DNA of 64,000 nt from Sphingomonas sp. (GTDB taxonomy: Bacteria; Pseudomonadota; Alphaproteobacteria; Sphingomonadales; Sphingomonadaceae). How positions within the stretch are numbered: the first letter of the stretch is position 1; each line of letters opens with the position of its first letter. This document shows positions 50,562 through 60,790 of the stretch, piece by piece. The stretch lies in assembly GCA_017304655.1 (NCBI GenBank), contig JAFKLY010000002.1:248001-312000 (forward strand), written 5' to 3'. Under the pieces are notes generated by a model. It saw only the letters and a list, made by a program, of their open reading frames with translations, did no database searches and had not been told where the DNA came from. A program made the position numbers and the translations under genes.

Positions 50562-51840
50562 GCTGGATGCGCGCGATGCCGGTTTTGCAGCGGCGTTTGA
50601 CGCGCTGGTCAATGGCCGGCGCGAGGCGGACGCGGACGTTGCGCAGGTCGTGCGGGATGTCATCCGCAAGGTGCGGGACGAAGGCGATGCCGCGCTTGCC
50701 GAACTGACCGCGCGCTTCGACCGGTTCGATCTGGACGCGCAGGGCTGGGCGATCACGCCCGATCAATGCGCGCAGGCTTATGCCGCCATCGACGACAGGC
50801 TGCGCGAGGCGCTGGAACTCGCGGCTGCGCGCATCGCGGCCTATCATGAGAAGCAGAAGCCGGCCGACAGCGGCTGGACCGACGAAGCCGGCGTGCGCCT
50901 GGGCGCGCGGTGGAGCGCGGTGGACGCGGCGGGAATCTACGTGCCGGGTGGTCTGGCGGCTTATCCCAGCTCGCTGCTGATGAATGCCATTCCGGCCAAG
51001 GTGGCGGGCGTCCAGCGCATCGTCATGATGTCGCCCACGCCGGGCGGACAGCTCAATCCGGCCGTGCTGGCAGCGGCGCACATTGCCGGCGTGACCGAGA
51101 TCTGGCGCGTCGGCGGGGCACAGGCCGTTGCCGCGCTGGCTTATGGCACCGGCCGGGTCGCGCCGGTTGACGTGATCGTGGGTCCAGGCAATGCCTGGGT
51201 CGCCGAAGCCAAGCGGCAGGTCTATGGCGTGGTCGGCATCGACATGGTCGCCGGCCCGAGCGAGATCGTGGTCGTCGCGGACGGCAAGAACAATCCCGAA
51301 TGGATCGCGGCCGATCTGCTGAGCCAGGCCGAGCATGACGCGACGAGCCAGTCGATCCTGTTCACCGACGATGCCGCCTTTGCCGATGCGGTCGCGGCGG
51401 CGGTGGAGCGCCAGCTCGATGTGCTCTCCACTGGAGCCCGTGCTCGCGTGAGCTGGACCAACAATGGCGCGATCATCCTTGTCGCCGATCTGGAGAGCGC
51501 CATGCCGCTGGTCGACCGGCTGGCGCCTGAGCATCTGGAACTGGCGGTGGACGAGCCGCAGCCCCTGTTCGACAAGGTGCGTCACGCCGGCTCGGTGTTC
51601 ATGGGCCGGATGACGCCTGAGGCGATCGGCGATTATGTCGCGGGCCCCAACCATGTGCTGCCCACGGGGCGGCGCGCCCGATTCTCCTCGGGCCTCTCTG
51701 TGCTCGATTTCATGAAGCGCACCAGCTTCCTTCAACTCGATGCTGCGGCGCTCGGCGCCATCGGCCCGGCCGCGCTCGCCCTGGCGGAAGCGGAAGGGCT
51801 GCCGGCCCATGCGGCCAGCGTCTCGGTGCGGTTGCCCTAG
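50551..51840 (+). CDS. hisD: Histidinol dehydrogenase
   Basis: A 429-residue zinc enzyme that oxidises histidinol to histidine in two NAD-dependent steps. Family regions: [67 protein letters not shown] (zinc ligand region), LAPEHLEL and [17 protein letters not shown]. The start is GTG 50551, with a GGAG site at 50540-50543, and overlaps hisG by 11 bases; no ATG gives a full N-terminus. Confidence 0.97.
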   Translation: MPLRLDARDAGFAAAFDALVNGRREADADVAQVVRDVIRKVRDEGDAALAELTARFDRFDLDAQGWAITPDQCAQAYAAIDDRLREALELAAARIAAYHEKQKPADSGWTDEAGVRLGARWSAVDAAGIYVPGGLAAYPSSLLMNAIPAKVAGVQRIVMMSPTPGGQLNPAVLAAAHIAGVTEIWRVGGAQAVAALAYGTGRVAPVDVIVGPGNAWVAEAKRQVYGVVGIDMVAGPSEIVVVADGKNNPEWIAADLLSQAEHDATSQSILFTDDAAFADAVAAAVERQLDVLSTGARARVSWTNNGAIILVADLESAMPLVDRLAPEHLELAVDEPQPLFDKVRHAGSVFMGRMTPEAIGDYVAGPNHVLPTGRRARFSSGLSVLDFMKRTSFLQLDAAALGAIGPAALALAEAEGLPAHAASVSVRLP

Positions 51841-51906
51841 CCGCCGCGCACCAGCATCGTTCGGCCTTCGACAAGCGCGCGCCGACCGGATAAAGATGGA
51901 TCAATC

Positions 51907-52362
51907 ATGACTGCCACACGCTCCAAGACCCGCTCCGCCGCGCGCCTCGCCGCCGTCCAGGCTCTGTATCAGAAGGACATGGAAGGCACGCCGCTGCCGC
52001 TGCTGCTGCACGAGTTCCACCAGCACCGCCTTGGCGCGACCATCGAGGACGTGACCTATCACCCCGCCGAGGTCGCTTTCTTCGACGATGTGGTGAAGGG
52101 CGTGGATGCGCGCCGTGAGGAAATCGACGAGCTTATCGCGACGCGGCTGGCCAAGGGCTGGTCGCTCGAACGGCTCGACAAGCCGATGCGCCAGATCCTG
52201 CGCGCCGGCACCTATGAGCTGCTCGCCCGGATCGACGTGCCGACGGGCAGCGTTATCAGCGAATATGTCGACGTCGCCCATGCCTTCTACGACAAGAAGG
52301 AAGCCGGCTTCGTGAACGGCCTGCTCGACGCCATCGCCAAGGTCGCGCGACCCGCCTCATGA
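51907..52362 (+). CDS. nusB: Transcription antitermination factor NusB
   Basis: A 151-residue all-helical protein that with S10 binds BoxA RNA in rRNA transcripts. It opens MTATRSKTRSAARLAAVQALYQKDM and shows KGWSLERLDKPMRQILRAGTYELL, then SVISEYVDVAHAFYDKKEAGFVNGLLDAIAK. Length is normal. Its stop overlaps the thiL start by 4 bases (ATGA), a typical pairing. Confidence 0.96.
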   Translation: MTATRSKTRSAARLAAVQALYQKDMEGTPLPLLLHEFHQHRLGATIEDVTYHPAEVAFFDDVVKGVDARREEIDELIATRLAKGWSLERLDKPMRQILRAGTYELLARIDVPTGSVISEYVDVAHAFYDKKEAGFVNGLLDAIAKVARPAS

Positions 52363-53279
52363 GCGGCGAGGCGGATCTTCTCCGCCGCCTGCGCGCCATG
52401 GCCCAAGCCCCTGCGGCCCGGGGCCTCGCCGATGACGTGGCTTTATTGCCCACGCTTGGCCAGCAACTCATCCTGACGACGGACACGCTGGCGGAAGGCG
52501 TGCACTATCGCGCCGATGACCCGCCCGAGACGGTCGGCTGGAAGCTGGCGGCGGTCAACCTCTCCGATCTGGCGGCCAAGGGCGCAGCGCCCGTGGCTTG
52601 CCTGCTCAACTATGCGCTGTCGGGCGACGCCGGCTGGGACGAGGCGTTTCTGGATGGGATGGCCCGCGCGCTGCGCAGCTTCGGTATGCCGCTCATTGGC
52701 GGCGATACGGTTGCGCTACCGGCCGGCGCGCCGCGCATGCTCTCGCTCACGGCGCTTGGCGAAGTGCCGGAGGGGCAGCGCGTGCCCAGCCGGGCGGGCG
52801 CCCGTCCGGGCGATCGACTCTTTGTCTCCGGCCCGGTGGGCGATGCGGGCGCCGGGCTGGCGCTGCTGATGGACGGCGCGACCGAGCCGCCCGAGCTGAT
52901 CCGCGCCTATCGCGTGCCGATGCCGCACCTGACGCTCGGCCAGTCCCTCGCGCCGGGCGCGCATGCCATGATGGACGTGTCCGACGGGCTGCTGATCGAT
53001 GCCGCGCGCATGGCGGAGGCCAGCGACTGCGCGATCGAGATCGACCATGTGCCGCTGTCGGAGGCGTATGCGGCGCTGCGCGGCGAGAGCGTCGAGGCGC
53101 GGCTGGCGGCGGCGACGGCCGGTGACGATTATGTGCTGCTGGCTGCCCTCGCGCCGCAGCAGGAGCCGATCCGCGGCCTCATCGAAGTGGGGCGCTGCAA
53201 GGAGGGTGAGGGTCTGTCGCTGCGGCTCAATGGCCGATCCGTCCCGCTGCCCGCACGGCTGGGTTATGAGCATGGCTGA
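52359..53279 (+). CDS. thiL: Thiamine-monophosphate kinase
   Basis: A 306-residue ATP-grasp-like dimer of the AIR synthase fold that phosphorylates thiamine phosphate to thiamine diphosphate. Motifs: GLADDVALLP, TTDTLAEGVHY, KLAAVNLSDLAAKGA, IGGDTVALP, VSGPVGDAGAGLALL and MDVSDGLLIDAARMAE, then TAGDDYVLL. It is translationally coupled to nusB. The gap to hppA (231 bases) holds only the hppA promoter candidate below; a minus-strand frame there was rejected. Confidence 0.95.
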   Translation: MSGEADLLRRLRAMAQAPAARGLADDVALLPTLGQQLILTTDTLAEGVHYRADDPPETVGWKLAAVNLSDLAAKGAAPVACLLNYALSGDAGWDEAFLDGMARALRSFGMPLIGGDTVALPAGAPRMLSLTALGEVPEGQRVPSRAGARPGDRLFVSGPVGDAGAGLALLMDGATEPPELIRAYRVPMPHLTLGQSLAPGAHAMMDVSDGLLIDAARMAEASDCAIEIDHVPLSEAYAALRGESVEARLAAATAGDDYVLLAALAPQQEPIRGLIEVGRCKEGEGLSLRLNGRSVPLPARLGYEHG

Positions 53280-53510
53280 AAAGCAGCCCTGAATCGCCGT
53301 CGTTCTGGCCGGGGCTCAGATCCACCGCGCTTCCCTGGCTGTCGATCCGCAGGCCTTTGCACCGGTTGCCGATCGCCGCCGGGCAAGCCATCTGGCGCCG
53401 TCCCTTAATCCGCTTGACGCGGCCATTGCGCTCTATAGGCTCCGCCTCCGAAGAAAAGCCGTAAAGGGCGATTGAACGCCCTGGCGCCATCGCAGGGGAG
53501 TTTGCTGAAC

Positions 53511-55634
53511 ATGACTTCGGTCCTGATTGCCATAGGCTGCGGCCTATTGGCCGTGATCTACGGGTTCGTCACAAGCCGCCAAGTATTGAGCGCGTCGCCG
53601 GGCGATGCGAAGATGCAGGAAATCGCGGGCGCCATCCAGGAAGGCGCGAAGGCCTATCTGGGCCGGCAGTACACGACTATCGCCATTGTCGGCGCGATCG
53701 TCGCGATCCTCATCTGGGTCTTTCTCGACAAGATGGGTGGTCCGCTCTCGACCGTCGCGTTCCTGATCGGCGCGGTGCTCTCGGGCGTGGCCGGCTATGT
53801 CGGCATGAACATCTCGGTGCGTGCCAATGTGCGCACGGCAGAGGCGGCGCGCGGATCGCTGCAAGGCGGCCTGACGCTGGCCTTCCGCTCCGGTGCGGTC
53901 ACCGGCATGCTGGTGGCGGGCCTCGGCCTGCTCTCCATCGCCGGGCTGTTCTGGTATCTGACCAGCGTCTCCGGCCTCGCGCCCAATGACCGGCAGATCA
54001 TCGCAGCGCTCACTGCGCTGGCCTTTGGTGCCTCGCTCATCTCGATCTTCGCGCGTCTGGGCGGCGGCATCTTCACCAAGGCAGCGGATGTGGGCGCCGA
54101 CCTCGTCGGCAAGGTGGAAGCGGGTATCCCCGAGGACGATCCGCGCAACCCGGCTGTGATTGCGGACAATGTGGGCGACAATGTCGGCGACTGCGCCGGC
54201 ATGGCGGCTGACCTGTTCGAGACCTATGTCGTGACGCTCGGCCTCACCATGGTCTCCATCGCCCTGCTGGTGAAGGCCTCCTCGGCCGAACTGATGGCGC
54301 TCATGTCGCTGCCGCTCGTCGTCGGCGGCATCTGTATCATCACTTCGATCATCGGCACCTATTTTGTCCGCCTTGGCAGCTCGAACAACATCATGGGCGC
54401 GCTCTACAAGGGCTTCTGGACCACGGCGGCGCTCTCGGTTGCCGGCATCTGGTATGTGACCTGGCGCGTGCTGGGCGACATGAACGCCGTGATCGGCGCG
54501 GATCTGGATGGCAGCGGCGGCTACACCGGCTGGGCGCTGTTCTACTGCATGATGATCGGCCTTGCTGTCACTGGCGCGCTGGTGTGGATCACCGAATATT
54601 ATACCGGCACCAACTACCGCCCGGTGAAGTCCATCGCGCAGGCAAGCGTCACCGGTCATGGCACCAATGTCATTCAGGGCCTCGCCATCAGCCTGGAATC
54701 GACGGCGCTGCCGACGCTCGTGATCGTCGTTGCGGTGATCGCGACGTTCCAGATTGCCGGCATCATCGGCGTCGCCTTCGCCGCGACGTCGCTTCTGGCT
54801 TTGGCCGGCATGGTCGTCGCGCTTGATGCTTATGGCCCGGTGACCGACAATGCCGGCGGCATTGCCGAGATGGCCGGCCTGCCGGACGATGTGCGCACGC
54901 GCACGGACGCGCTGGACGCCGTGGGCAACACCACCAAGGCCGTGACCAAGGGCTATGCCATCGGCTCGGCGGCACTCGCCGCGCTGGTGCTGTTCGGTGC
55001 CTATACGACCGACCTCAAGGAGTATTTCCCGAGCGTCACGGTCGATTTCTCGCTGAACAACCCTTATGTCATCGTTGGCTTGCTGCTGGGTGCGTTGCTG
55101 CCCTATCTGTTCGGCGCGTTCGGCATGACTGCCGTGGGCCGCGCAGCGGGCTCCGTGGTGGAGGATGTGCGCGAGCAGTTCCGCACCAACAGCGGCATCA
55201 TGGAAGGCACGTCCAAGCCCGACTATGCCCGCACCGTCGACATCGTGACCAAGGCGGCGATCAAGGAAATGATCATTCCCTCGCTGTTGCCGGTGCTGAC
55301 GCCGATCGTCGTCTATTTCGTCATCACCGCGGTGGCGGGTCAGGCCGAGGGCTTCGCGGCGCTGGGCGCGCTGCTGCTCGGCGTGATCGTCTCCGGCCTG
55401 TTCGTCGCCATCTCGATGACCTCGGGCGGCGGCGCCTGGGACAATGCCAAGAAGTACATCGAGGACGGCCATCATGGCGGCAAAGGCTCAGATGCCCACA
55501 AGGCGGCTGTGACCGGTGATACAGTCGGCGATCCCTACAAGGATACCGCCGGTCCTGCCGTCAATCCGATGATCAAGATCACCAATATCGTGGCGCTGCT
55601 GTTGCTCGCCGCATTGGCGCACGGGGCGATGTAA
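53511..55634 (+). CDS. hppA: K+-independent membrane proton-pumping pyrophosphatase
   Basis: A 707-residue integral-membrane enzyme that pumps protons at the cost of pyrophosphate. About 16 helices; PPi-site acidic motifs [55 protein letters not shown] and [18 protein letters not shown] are intact. The residue after GNTT is Lys ([10 protein letters not shown]), the mark of the K+-independent class; K+-dependent enzymes have Ala. ATG 53511 follows a GGGGAG site; the upstream TTG is not needed. It is monocistronic with a strong terminator. A TTGACG with a TATAGG-like box lies near 53414-53439, but with short spacing. Confidence 0.96.
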   Translation: MTSVLIAIGCGLLAVIYGFVTSRQVLSASPGDAKMQEIAGAIQEGAKAYLGRQYTTIAIVGAIVAILIWVFLDKMGGPLSTVAFLIGAVLSGVAGYVGMNISVRANVRTAEAARGSLQGGLTLAFRSGAVTGMLVAGLGLLSIAGLFWYLTSVSGLAPNDRQIIAALTALAFGASLISIFARLGGGIFTKAADVGADLVGKVEAGIPEDDPRNPAVIADNVGDNVGDCAGMAADLFETYVVTLGLTMVSIALLVKASSAELMALMSLPLVVGGICIITSIIGTYFVRLGSSNNIMGALYKGFWTTAALSVAGIWYVTWRVLGDMNAVIGADLDGSGGYTGWALFYCMMIGLAVTGALVWITEYYTGTNYRPVKSIAQASVTGHGTNVIQGLAISLESTALPTLVIVVAVIATFQIAGIIGVAFAATSLLALAGMVVALDAYGPVTDNAGGIAEMAGLPDDVRTRTDALDAVGNTTKAVTKGYAIGSAALAALVLFGAYTTDLKEYFPSVTVDFSLNNPYVIVGLLLGALLPYLFGAFGMTAVGRAAGSVVEDVREQFRTNSGIMEGTSKPDYARTVDIVTKAAIKEMIIPSLLPVLTPIVVYFVITAVAGQAEGFAALGALLLGVIVSGLFVAISMTSGGGAWDNAKKYIEDGHHGGKGSDAHKAAVTGDTVGDPYKDTAGPAVNPMIKITNIVALLLLAALAHGAM

Positions 55635-55670
55635 GAGATCCCGGCGTCCATCCCGGAAACGGGAGAGGAG

Positions 55671-55710
55671 AGAGCCCGTCCGGACGACCTGTCCGGGCGG
55701 GCTCTTGCTT
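55671..55710 (+). terminator. hppA terminator
   Basis: AGAGCCCGTCCGGAC (55671-55685) pairs with GTCCGGGCGGGCTCT (55691-55705) through one G-U wobble around a five-base loop, followed by TGCTTTGG. The 15-base stem is the longest in the window. Confidence 0.75.
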
Positions 55711-55809
55711 TGGCGGAAAGAAATTTTCCGAGAAGTTCATGTAATCAATTCTCAAAAGTCTTTTGTTTTTCTCTTTTCGTCGTCAAGAAGGCGAAAACGG
55801 GGGAAGAAG

Positions 55810-57816
55810 ATGAGAATAGTACGTGGTCGATGCGCGTCCGTTACATGCGCATCGTTGGCCGGACTTGCGGCTTTGGCGATGACCCAGACTGCGGGTGCCC
55901 AGACGGCCCCGGCGTCCCCTGTTGCCGGTGCCCCGGCGGGATCGGCGCCTGCCGCTAGCATCCCGCCCAAGATTCCGACCGCGGCCTTCGCTGCCATTCC
56001 CTCGATGAGCGGCTTCAAGCTCTCCCCGGACGGCAAGCGCGTGCTGGTGCGCGGGGAAGTGGACGGGCGGCCGCGCCTCGCCGTGGTCGATCTCATGGGC
56101 AAGGCGGAGCCCATCGTCATGTCGGTGCCGCTCAAGCATGAGCTGTCGAGCTATCGCTGGGCTGGCGACGGGCGGGTCCTCATCAGCCTCGCCAGGACGA
56201 TTCCGTGGGGAGAAGACGAGGCGCAGGCCACGCGGCTGCTCTCCTATGACCTGACGACGCGCAAGGACACCTTCATCGGGCGCAAATCGCAGGGGCTGGA
56301 AGGCGACGACATTCTCTATGTCGATCCCGAAGGCGGCTGGATTCTGCTCTCCATCCAGAAGACGATCTATGACTATCCGTCCGTCTTCCGCTTCGATCTC
56401 GCGACCGGCGAAGGGCAGGAGGTCACGCCCCAGCGTGAGGGCATCTACGAATGGTATGCCGACAATAAAGGCGTCGTACGCATGGGGGTCGGCTTTTACG
56501 GTCAGAACTATCATGTCGTCTACCGGCGGACGGCCGAAGAGAAATTCCGGCTGATCGCCCGGCCCAAGCTGAGTGACGAGGGTGCGTTGTTCGACATGGT
56601 GCGGATCTACCAGGATTCGGATGAGGGCTATGTGCTCTCGAACGAGGAGACCGGGCGTTACGCGCTCTACAAGTTCAATCTCGCGACGCGCGAGCGGGGC
56701 GAGAAGGTGTTCGATCACCCGGTCAACGATATCGAGGATTTCGATACGACGCCGGACGGCAAGCAACTGCTCTACGCGACCTATACGGACGATCGCGCGC
56801 GCATCCATTATTTCGACGAGACCTATGCCAAGCTGCAGGCCGAGGTGGATGCGGCGCTCAAGGGGCGGGAGAACTGGATGACGTCCCGCAGCCGGGATCT
56901 CGGCATGATCCTGGTGTGGACCGGCGCCAGCAATGACCCTGGCCGCTATTACCTGTTCCAGCCAAATGCCAGCATCATGTCGCGCTTCGTCATCTCGCAG
57001 CCTGGCCTGAAGCCGGCCGAACTGGCGACGAGCAGCGCGATTACGTACACAGCGCGCGACGGGACGGAGATTCACGGGGTTCTGACGCTGCCGAAGGGGC
57101 GCACGGCCAAGGGCTTGCCCCTCGTTATCCTGCCCCATGGCGGCCCTTTCGGCGTCCGGGATGTGCTGGGCTTCGATACGGAAGTGCAGTTCCTCGCCAA
57201 CCGCGGCTACGCCGTCCTGCAGCCGAATTTTCGCGGCTCCGGTGGTTATGGCAAGGCCTTCTCCGACAAGGGCTTCGGCCAGTGGGGGCGGGCAATGCAG
57301 GATGATCTGGACGACGGCATGGACTGGCTGGCCAAGGCCGGCACGATCGACCCCAAGCGCGTCTGCATCGTGGGCTCCTCTTATGGCGGCTATGCGGCCC
57401 TGTGGGGCGCGATCCGCAATCCCGAGCGCTATCGGTGCGCGGCCAGCTTTGCCGGCGTCTCCGACCTCCGCAAGCAGCTGGGCTACCAGCTCGATTTCTT
57501 CATTTCGCGCAAATATCAGAAGAACTGGCGGGACAAGGTACGCGGGGCCGCTGACTTTGACCTTGCGAGCGTTTCACCAGTCCAGCAGGCGGCCCGGTTG
57601 CAAGTGCCTGTGCTCATCGCCCATGGCGAGGAGGATACGACCGTGCCGTTCAAGCAATCGAAGTGGATGGTCGACGCGCTGACCAGGGCAGGCAAGCCGT
57701 TCGAGTTCCATGCCTATCCAGGTGAAGGCCATGGGTTCGACAAGTCGGAAAATCTGGCCGATTGGCTGAACCGGCTGGAAGCCTTCCTCACCCGCTACAA
57801 TCCGGTTGCACCGTGA
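55810..57816 (+). CDS. Exported S9 family peptidase (dipeptidyl/acyl-peptidase-like)
   Basis: A 668-residue enzyme with a signal peptide (residues about 1-30, AALAMTQTAGAQ) and a proline/alanine linker. A propeller region (WD-like blades, residues 50-400) precedes the hydrolase domain: HGGPFGVRD, the nucleophile in IVGSSYGGYAAL, Asp in HGEEDTTVPF and His in GEGHGFDKSEN. It is a different S9 subtype (S9C-like) from the prolyl oligopeptidase at 30297. ATG 55810 has a GGGGAAG site and gives the signal peptide; the longer frame upstream is unlikely. Confidence 0.92.
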   Translation: MRIVRGRCASVTCASLAGLAALAMTQTAGAQTAPASPVAGAPAGSAPAASIPPKIPTAAFAAIPSMSGFKLSPDGKRVLVRGEVDGRPRLAVVDLMGKAEPIVMSVPLKHELSSYRWAGDGRVLISLARTIPWGEDEAQATRLLSYDLTTRKDTFIGRKSQGLEGDDILYVDPEGGWILLSIQKTIYDYPSVFRFDLATGEGQEVTPQREGIYEWYADNKGVVRMGVGFYGQNYHVVYRRTAEEKFRLIARPKLSDEGALFDMVRIYQDSDEGYVLSNEETGRYALYKFNLATRERGEKVFDHPVNDIEDFDTTPDGKQLLYATYTDDRARIHYFDETYAKLQAEVDAALKGRENWMTSRSRDLGMILVWTGASNDPGRYYLFQPNASIMSRFVISQPGLKPAELATSSAITYTARDGTEIHGVLTLPKGRTAKGLPLVILPHGGPFGVRDVLGFDTEVQFLANRGYAVLQPNFRGSGGYGKAFSDKGFGQWGRAMQDDLDDGMDWLAKAGTIDPKRVCIVGSSYGGYAALWGAIRNPERYRCAASFAGVSDLRKQLGYQLDFFISRKYQKNWRDKVRGAADFDLASVSPVQQAARLQVPVLIAHGEEDTTVPFKQSKWMVDALTRAGKPFEFHAYPGEGHGFDKSENLADWLNRLEAFLTRYNPVAP

Positions 57817-57909
57817 CCGAATGCCGGTCGCGATATATGACAACTGTATAAAAGCCGGCTCTGAAGTAGTCCCGTTATGGGGCAACACGCGCCAAAACGT
57901 GTATTTTCA

Positions 57910-57947
57910 GAGATAAAGCGAATTGGACATAACGAATGTTATATCTC
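57910..57947. promoter_or_regulatory. Nested inverted repeats upstream of the PEP-CTERM gene
   Basis: GAGATA (57910-57915) and TATCTC (57942-57947) flank ATAAC-GAAT-GTTAT (57929-57942). This AT-rich patch lies about 100 bases before the gene at 58046 in a 229-base gap with no other recognised feature. It may be a regulator site. Confidence 0.35.
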
Positions 57948-58045
57948 CCAAGTTAGTTAATCTTCCGGTAAGAAAAGTCTGCCGGGCAGGTTTTTGTCCA
58001 AGGGGGGGCGTGTGGCTCCCGACTGAACGGCGTGGGAGACGTTTC

Positions 58046-58825
58046 ATGAAACTTTCGAAGATCCTGCCGGCTGCAGTGGTCATGGGCATGGCTGCCCTGG
58101 CTTCGCAGCCCGCCAACGCGGCTTATACCTTCACGGGTACGGCAAACTATTACTCGGTGACGTCGTCCGCCAATGGCGATTTCAAGTCGACCTATTCCGG
58201 CCCCTATGGCGTTTACAGCGACCTGGTGAAGACGACCCTCGGCGCCGATGGTCTGCCGGTCTTCAACAGCGCGTCCAGCGCGCCGGATCTGGTGAACCTC
58301 ACCACCGGTGGTCAGCTCGCCTGGTGGACGCCGGGCACCAACAATCCGTCCGGCTCGGACAACACCATGGTCGTCACGCAGACCGGCACCAATGTCGCGT
58401 TCACGCTGCCGTTCAGCGACAACAGCTTCTTCGCTCCGAACGGCAACGGCGGCAGCGACAGCAGCGCGTTCCTGACGGCGATCTTCACCGGTACGCTGAC
58501 GCTTGATGCTGCCAGCACCGTGACCTTCTCGCTGGGTGCGGACGACGATGCGTTCCTGTTCGTCGATGGCGTTTCGCTGCTTCAGCTCGGCGGCATTCAC
58601 GAGCCCACCCCGGTTTCGGTGACGTCCAGCGTCCTCGGTGCCGGCGCGCACACCGTGAAGCTGTTCTATGCCGACCGTAACAAGTCGCAGGCTGCGCTGA
58701 ACTTCAACATCACGGCCGTGACCAACGCCGTTCCTGAGCCCGCCACCTGGGCGATGATGATGGGCGGTCTCGCGCTGGTCGGCCTGTCGATGCGTCGTCG
58801 CAAGACGACGGTCAGCTTCGCCTGA
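58046..58825 (+). CDS. PEP-CTERM sorting domain protein with PA14-like region
   Basis: A 259-residue exported protein. Signal peptide at residues 1-25 (VVMGMAALASQPANA). The middle part is Ser/Thr/Asn-rich; residues about 150-225 resemble a PA14/fibro-slime-like beta domain (FSLGADDDAFLFVDGVSLLQLGG and VLGAGAHTVKLFYADRN). The C-terminus is a standard sorting signal: VPEPATWAMMMGGLALVGLSMRRRK. Such proteins are processed by an exosortase and are often exported with exopolysaccharide. No exosortase gene is in the window. A GTGGGAGAC site precedes ATG 58046. Confidence 0.85.
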   Translation: MKLSKILPAAVVMGMAALASQPANAAYTFTGTANYYSVTSSANGDFKSTYSGPYGVYSDLVKTTLGADGLPVFNSASSAPDLVNLTTGGQLAWWTPGTNNPSGSDNTMVVTQTGTNVAFTLPFSDNSFFAPNGNGGSDSSAFLTAIFTGTLTLDAASTVTFSLGADDDAFLFVDGVSLLQLGGIHEPTPVSVTSSVLGAGAHTVKLFYADRNKSQAALNFNITAVTNAVPEPATWAMMMGGLALVGLSMRRRKTTVSFA

Positions 58826-58851
58826 TCATCCGATTGATCGGATAAGGGGAG

Positions 58852-58880
58852 CCCGCTCCGACGATGGTCGGGGCGGGTTT
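58852..58880 (+). terminator. Terminator after the PEP-CTERM gene
   Basis: CCCGCTCCGAC (58852-58862) and GTCGGGGCGGG (58867-58877) pair, with one G-U, around a GATG loop and are followed by TTTCG. It lies 26 bases past the stop. Confidence 0.7.
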
Positions 58881-58993
58881 CGCCGTTCTTGGAGGGTAGG
58901 CGAAACGAACGCGCAAGCGACTGCCGCACGAGGTGGAAACGCGGCGGCGCCATTCGGTAGCCCTTCGGCGCGAGCAGGGCTATAGGCCCGGTC

Positions 58994-60136
58994 ATGACGA
59001 TGGCTGCCGATCCCTTTGTCGCCCAGCTCGATGCGCTCGATCGGCGATCGCGGCGACGGCGGCTGATGCCACGCGCCGGCCGTGACTTCGCCTCCAACGA
59101 CTATCTTGGTTTTGCGCATGATCCGGTCATAGCGCAGGCGGTTGCGGATGCCGTGGCGCAGGGTGTGCCGGTCGGGTCCGGCGGTTCCCGGCTTTTGCGC
59201 GGCAATGCGCCTGAACATGAATCTCTGGAAGTACGGGCGGCGGCAACGTTCGGCAGCGAAGCGGCGCTGTTCCTCGCCAACGGCTTCGTCGCGAACATGG
59301 CCATATTGGCGGCGCTGCCGGGACCGGAGGATCTGATCGTTGCCGATGCGCTGATCCATGCAAGCGCGCATGACGGGATGAAGCTCTGCCGGGCACGATC
59401 GGTGCTGGCCGCGCACAATGATCCTCAGGCGTTCGCGGATGCCATTGCCGGCTGGCGGGCGGCGGGCGGCACCGGGCGTGCATGGATTGTGGCCGAGACG
59501 CTGTATTCGATGGATGGCGACATCGCGCCCGTTGCGGCGCTGGCCGAGGTGGCGGCCAGGCATGAGGCAATGCTGGTGCTGGATGAGGCGCATGCCACTG
59601 CGGTGCATGGCCCAGCGGGGCGCGGTCTGGGTGCCGCGCTGGAAGGGCAGCCGCATGTCATCGCCCTGCATACCTGCGGTAAGGGACTGGGGGTCGAGGG
59701 GGCGCTGGTGACGGCCGCGCGGCCGGTCATCGATCTGCTGGTCAATCGCGGGCGGGGCTTTGTCTTCTCCACGGCACCTTCGCCGCTCATGGCGGTCGCG
59801 GTGGAAGCCGCGCTGGAGCGTATGGCGGGCGCGGACGCGGAACGGTCTGCGCTGGCTGGCCTCATCGATCATGCTGCGCAGCATCTGTGCGCGCCGCTCG
59901 GCCTGCCGGCCCCGACCAGCCAGATCCTGCCGGTGATCCTGGGTGACGATGCGCGGACGATGCGGATTGCCGGCGCGCTGCAGGATTCCGGGTTCGATGT
60001 ACGCGGCATCCGTCCGCCGACCGTGCCGCGCGGCACGGCGCGGCTGCGCATCTCGCTGACCCTCAATGTCGACGCGTCGATCGTCTCGGCACTGGGCGAG
60101 GCGCTGCGCACGGCGCTGGCGGAGGCGCGCGCATGA
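58994..60136 (+). CDS. bioF: 8-amino-7-oxononanoate synthase
   Basis: A 380-residue PLP enzyme joining pimeloyl thioester and alanine in biotin synthesis. Visible: FASNDYLGFAHDP, GSGGSRLLRGN, AEHE-like NAPEHESLE, the cofactor region VVDEAHA-like MLVLDEAHATAVHG, and the PLP lysine in HTCGKGLGVEGALV. The C-terminal FDVRGIRPPTVPRGTARLRIS is typical. ATG 58994 is used. Its end overlaps the bioD start by 4 bases, so the two are co-translated. Confidence 0.95.
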   Translation: MTMAADPFVAQLDALDRRSRRRRLMPRAGRDFASNDYLGFAHDPVIAQAVADAVAQGVPVGSGGSRLLRGNAPEHESLEVRAAATFGSEAALFLANGFVANMAILAALPGPEDLIVADALIHASAHDGMKLCRARSVLAAHNDPQAFADAIAGWRAAGGTGRAWIVAETLYSMDGDIAPVAALAEVAARHEAMLVLDEAHATAVHGPAGRGLGAALEGQPHVIALHTCGKGLGVEGALVTAARPVIDLLVNRGRGFVFSTAPSPLMAVAVEAALERMAGADAERSALAGLIDHAAQHLCAPLGLPAPTSQILPVILGDDARTMRIAGALQDSGFDVRGIRPPTVPRGTARLRISLTLNVDASIVSALGEALRTALAEARA

Positions 60137-60771
60137 GCGGCGTGCTGATCGTCTCCGGCACGGACACCGGCATTGGCAAGACGGTGGCGGCCGCCGGGCT
60201 GGCAGCGGCGCTGGGCGCCCATTACTGGAAGCCGATCCAGGCCGGCACGGCGGATGGCACGGACAGTGCGGACGCGCAGCGGCTTGGCGTGCCGACCGCA
60301 CATGTGCTGCCGGAAGCCTATCGTCTGGCGCTGCCGGCTTCGCCGCATCTCGCGGCGGAGCGGGAGAGCGTGATGCTTGATCCCGCCCGGCTGGCCCTGC
60401 CGTCGCAGCGGCCGCTGATCGTGGAGGGCGCCGGTGGCCTCATGGTGCCGATCCGACGCGAGCCGCCCTGGCTGATGATCGATCAGTTCGCGCAGTGGCG
60501 CGCGCCAGTGCTGCTGGTCGCGCGCACCGGGCTGGGCACGATCAACCATAGCCTGCTCAGCATCGAGGCGTTGCGGTCGCGGGGTGTCACGGTGGCGGGC
60601 CTGCTGTTCGTGGGGGAGGCGCACACCGATAATGAGGCGATCGTCCCGCTGCTCGGTGGGGTGCGTAGCTTGGGGCGGCTGCCGGTGCTGGATCCGCTGG
60701 ACGCGGCGGGACTGGCCGATGCCATGGCGCAGCATGTCGATCTCGAAGGGCTGCGGGCGGTGTTGGGATGA
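60133..60771 (+). CDS. bioD: Dethiobiotin synthetase
   Basis: A 212-residue ATP-dependent carboxylase that closes the ureido ring of dethiobiotin. It starts MSGVLIVSGTDTGIGKTVAAAGL, with the P-loop GTDTGIGKT, then YWKPIQAGT, EAYRLALPASPHLAAERE and VEGAGGLMVP. Length is normal. It is coupled to bioF and followed, after a 127-base gap with a palindromic repeat, by bioA. Confidence 0.95.
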   Translation: MSGVLIVSGTDTGIGKTVAAAGLAAALGAHYWKPIQAGTADGTDSADAQRLGVPTAHVLPEAYRLALPASPHLAAERESVMLDPARLALPSQRPLIVEGAGGLMVPIRREPPWLMIDQFAQWRAPVLLVARTGLGTINHSLLSIEALRSRGVTVAGLLFVGEAHTDNEAIVPLLGGVRSLGRLPVLDPLDAAGLADAMAQHVDLEGLRAVLG

Positions 60772-60790
60772 TCTCCGCTGTTTGCTCGGT

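Noticed and set aside
53227-53490. An 87-codon minus-strand frame over the thiL-hppA gap
   Set aside because: It starts in the gap and runs into thiL antisense. A shorter start at 53391 gives a cysteine-containing peptide with a modest ribosome site, but there is no motif and no independent support.
53544-55475. A 643-codon minus-strand frame opposite hppA
   Set aside because: Antisense shadow dominated by Arg, His, Gln and Glu.
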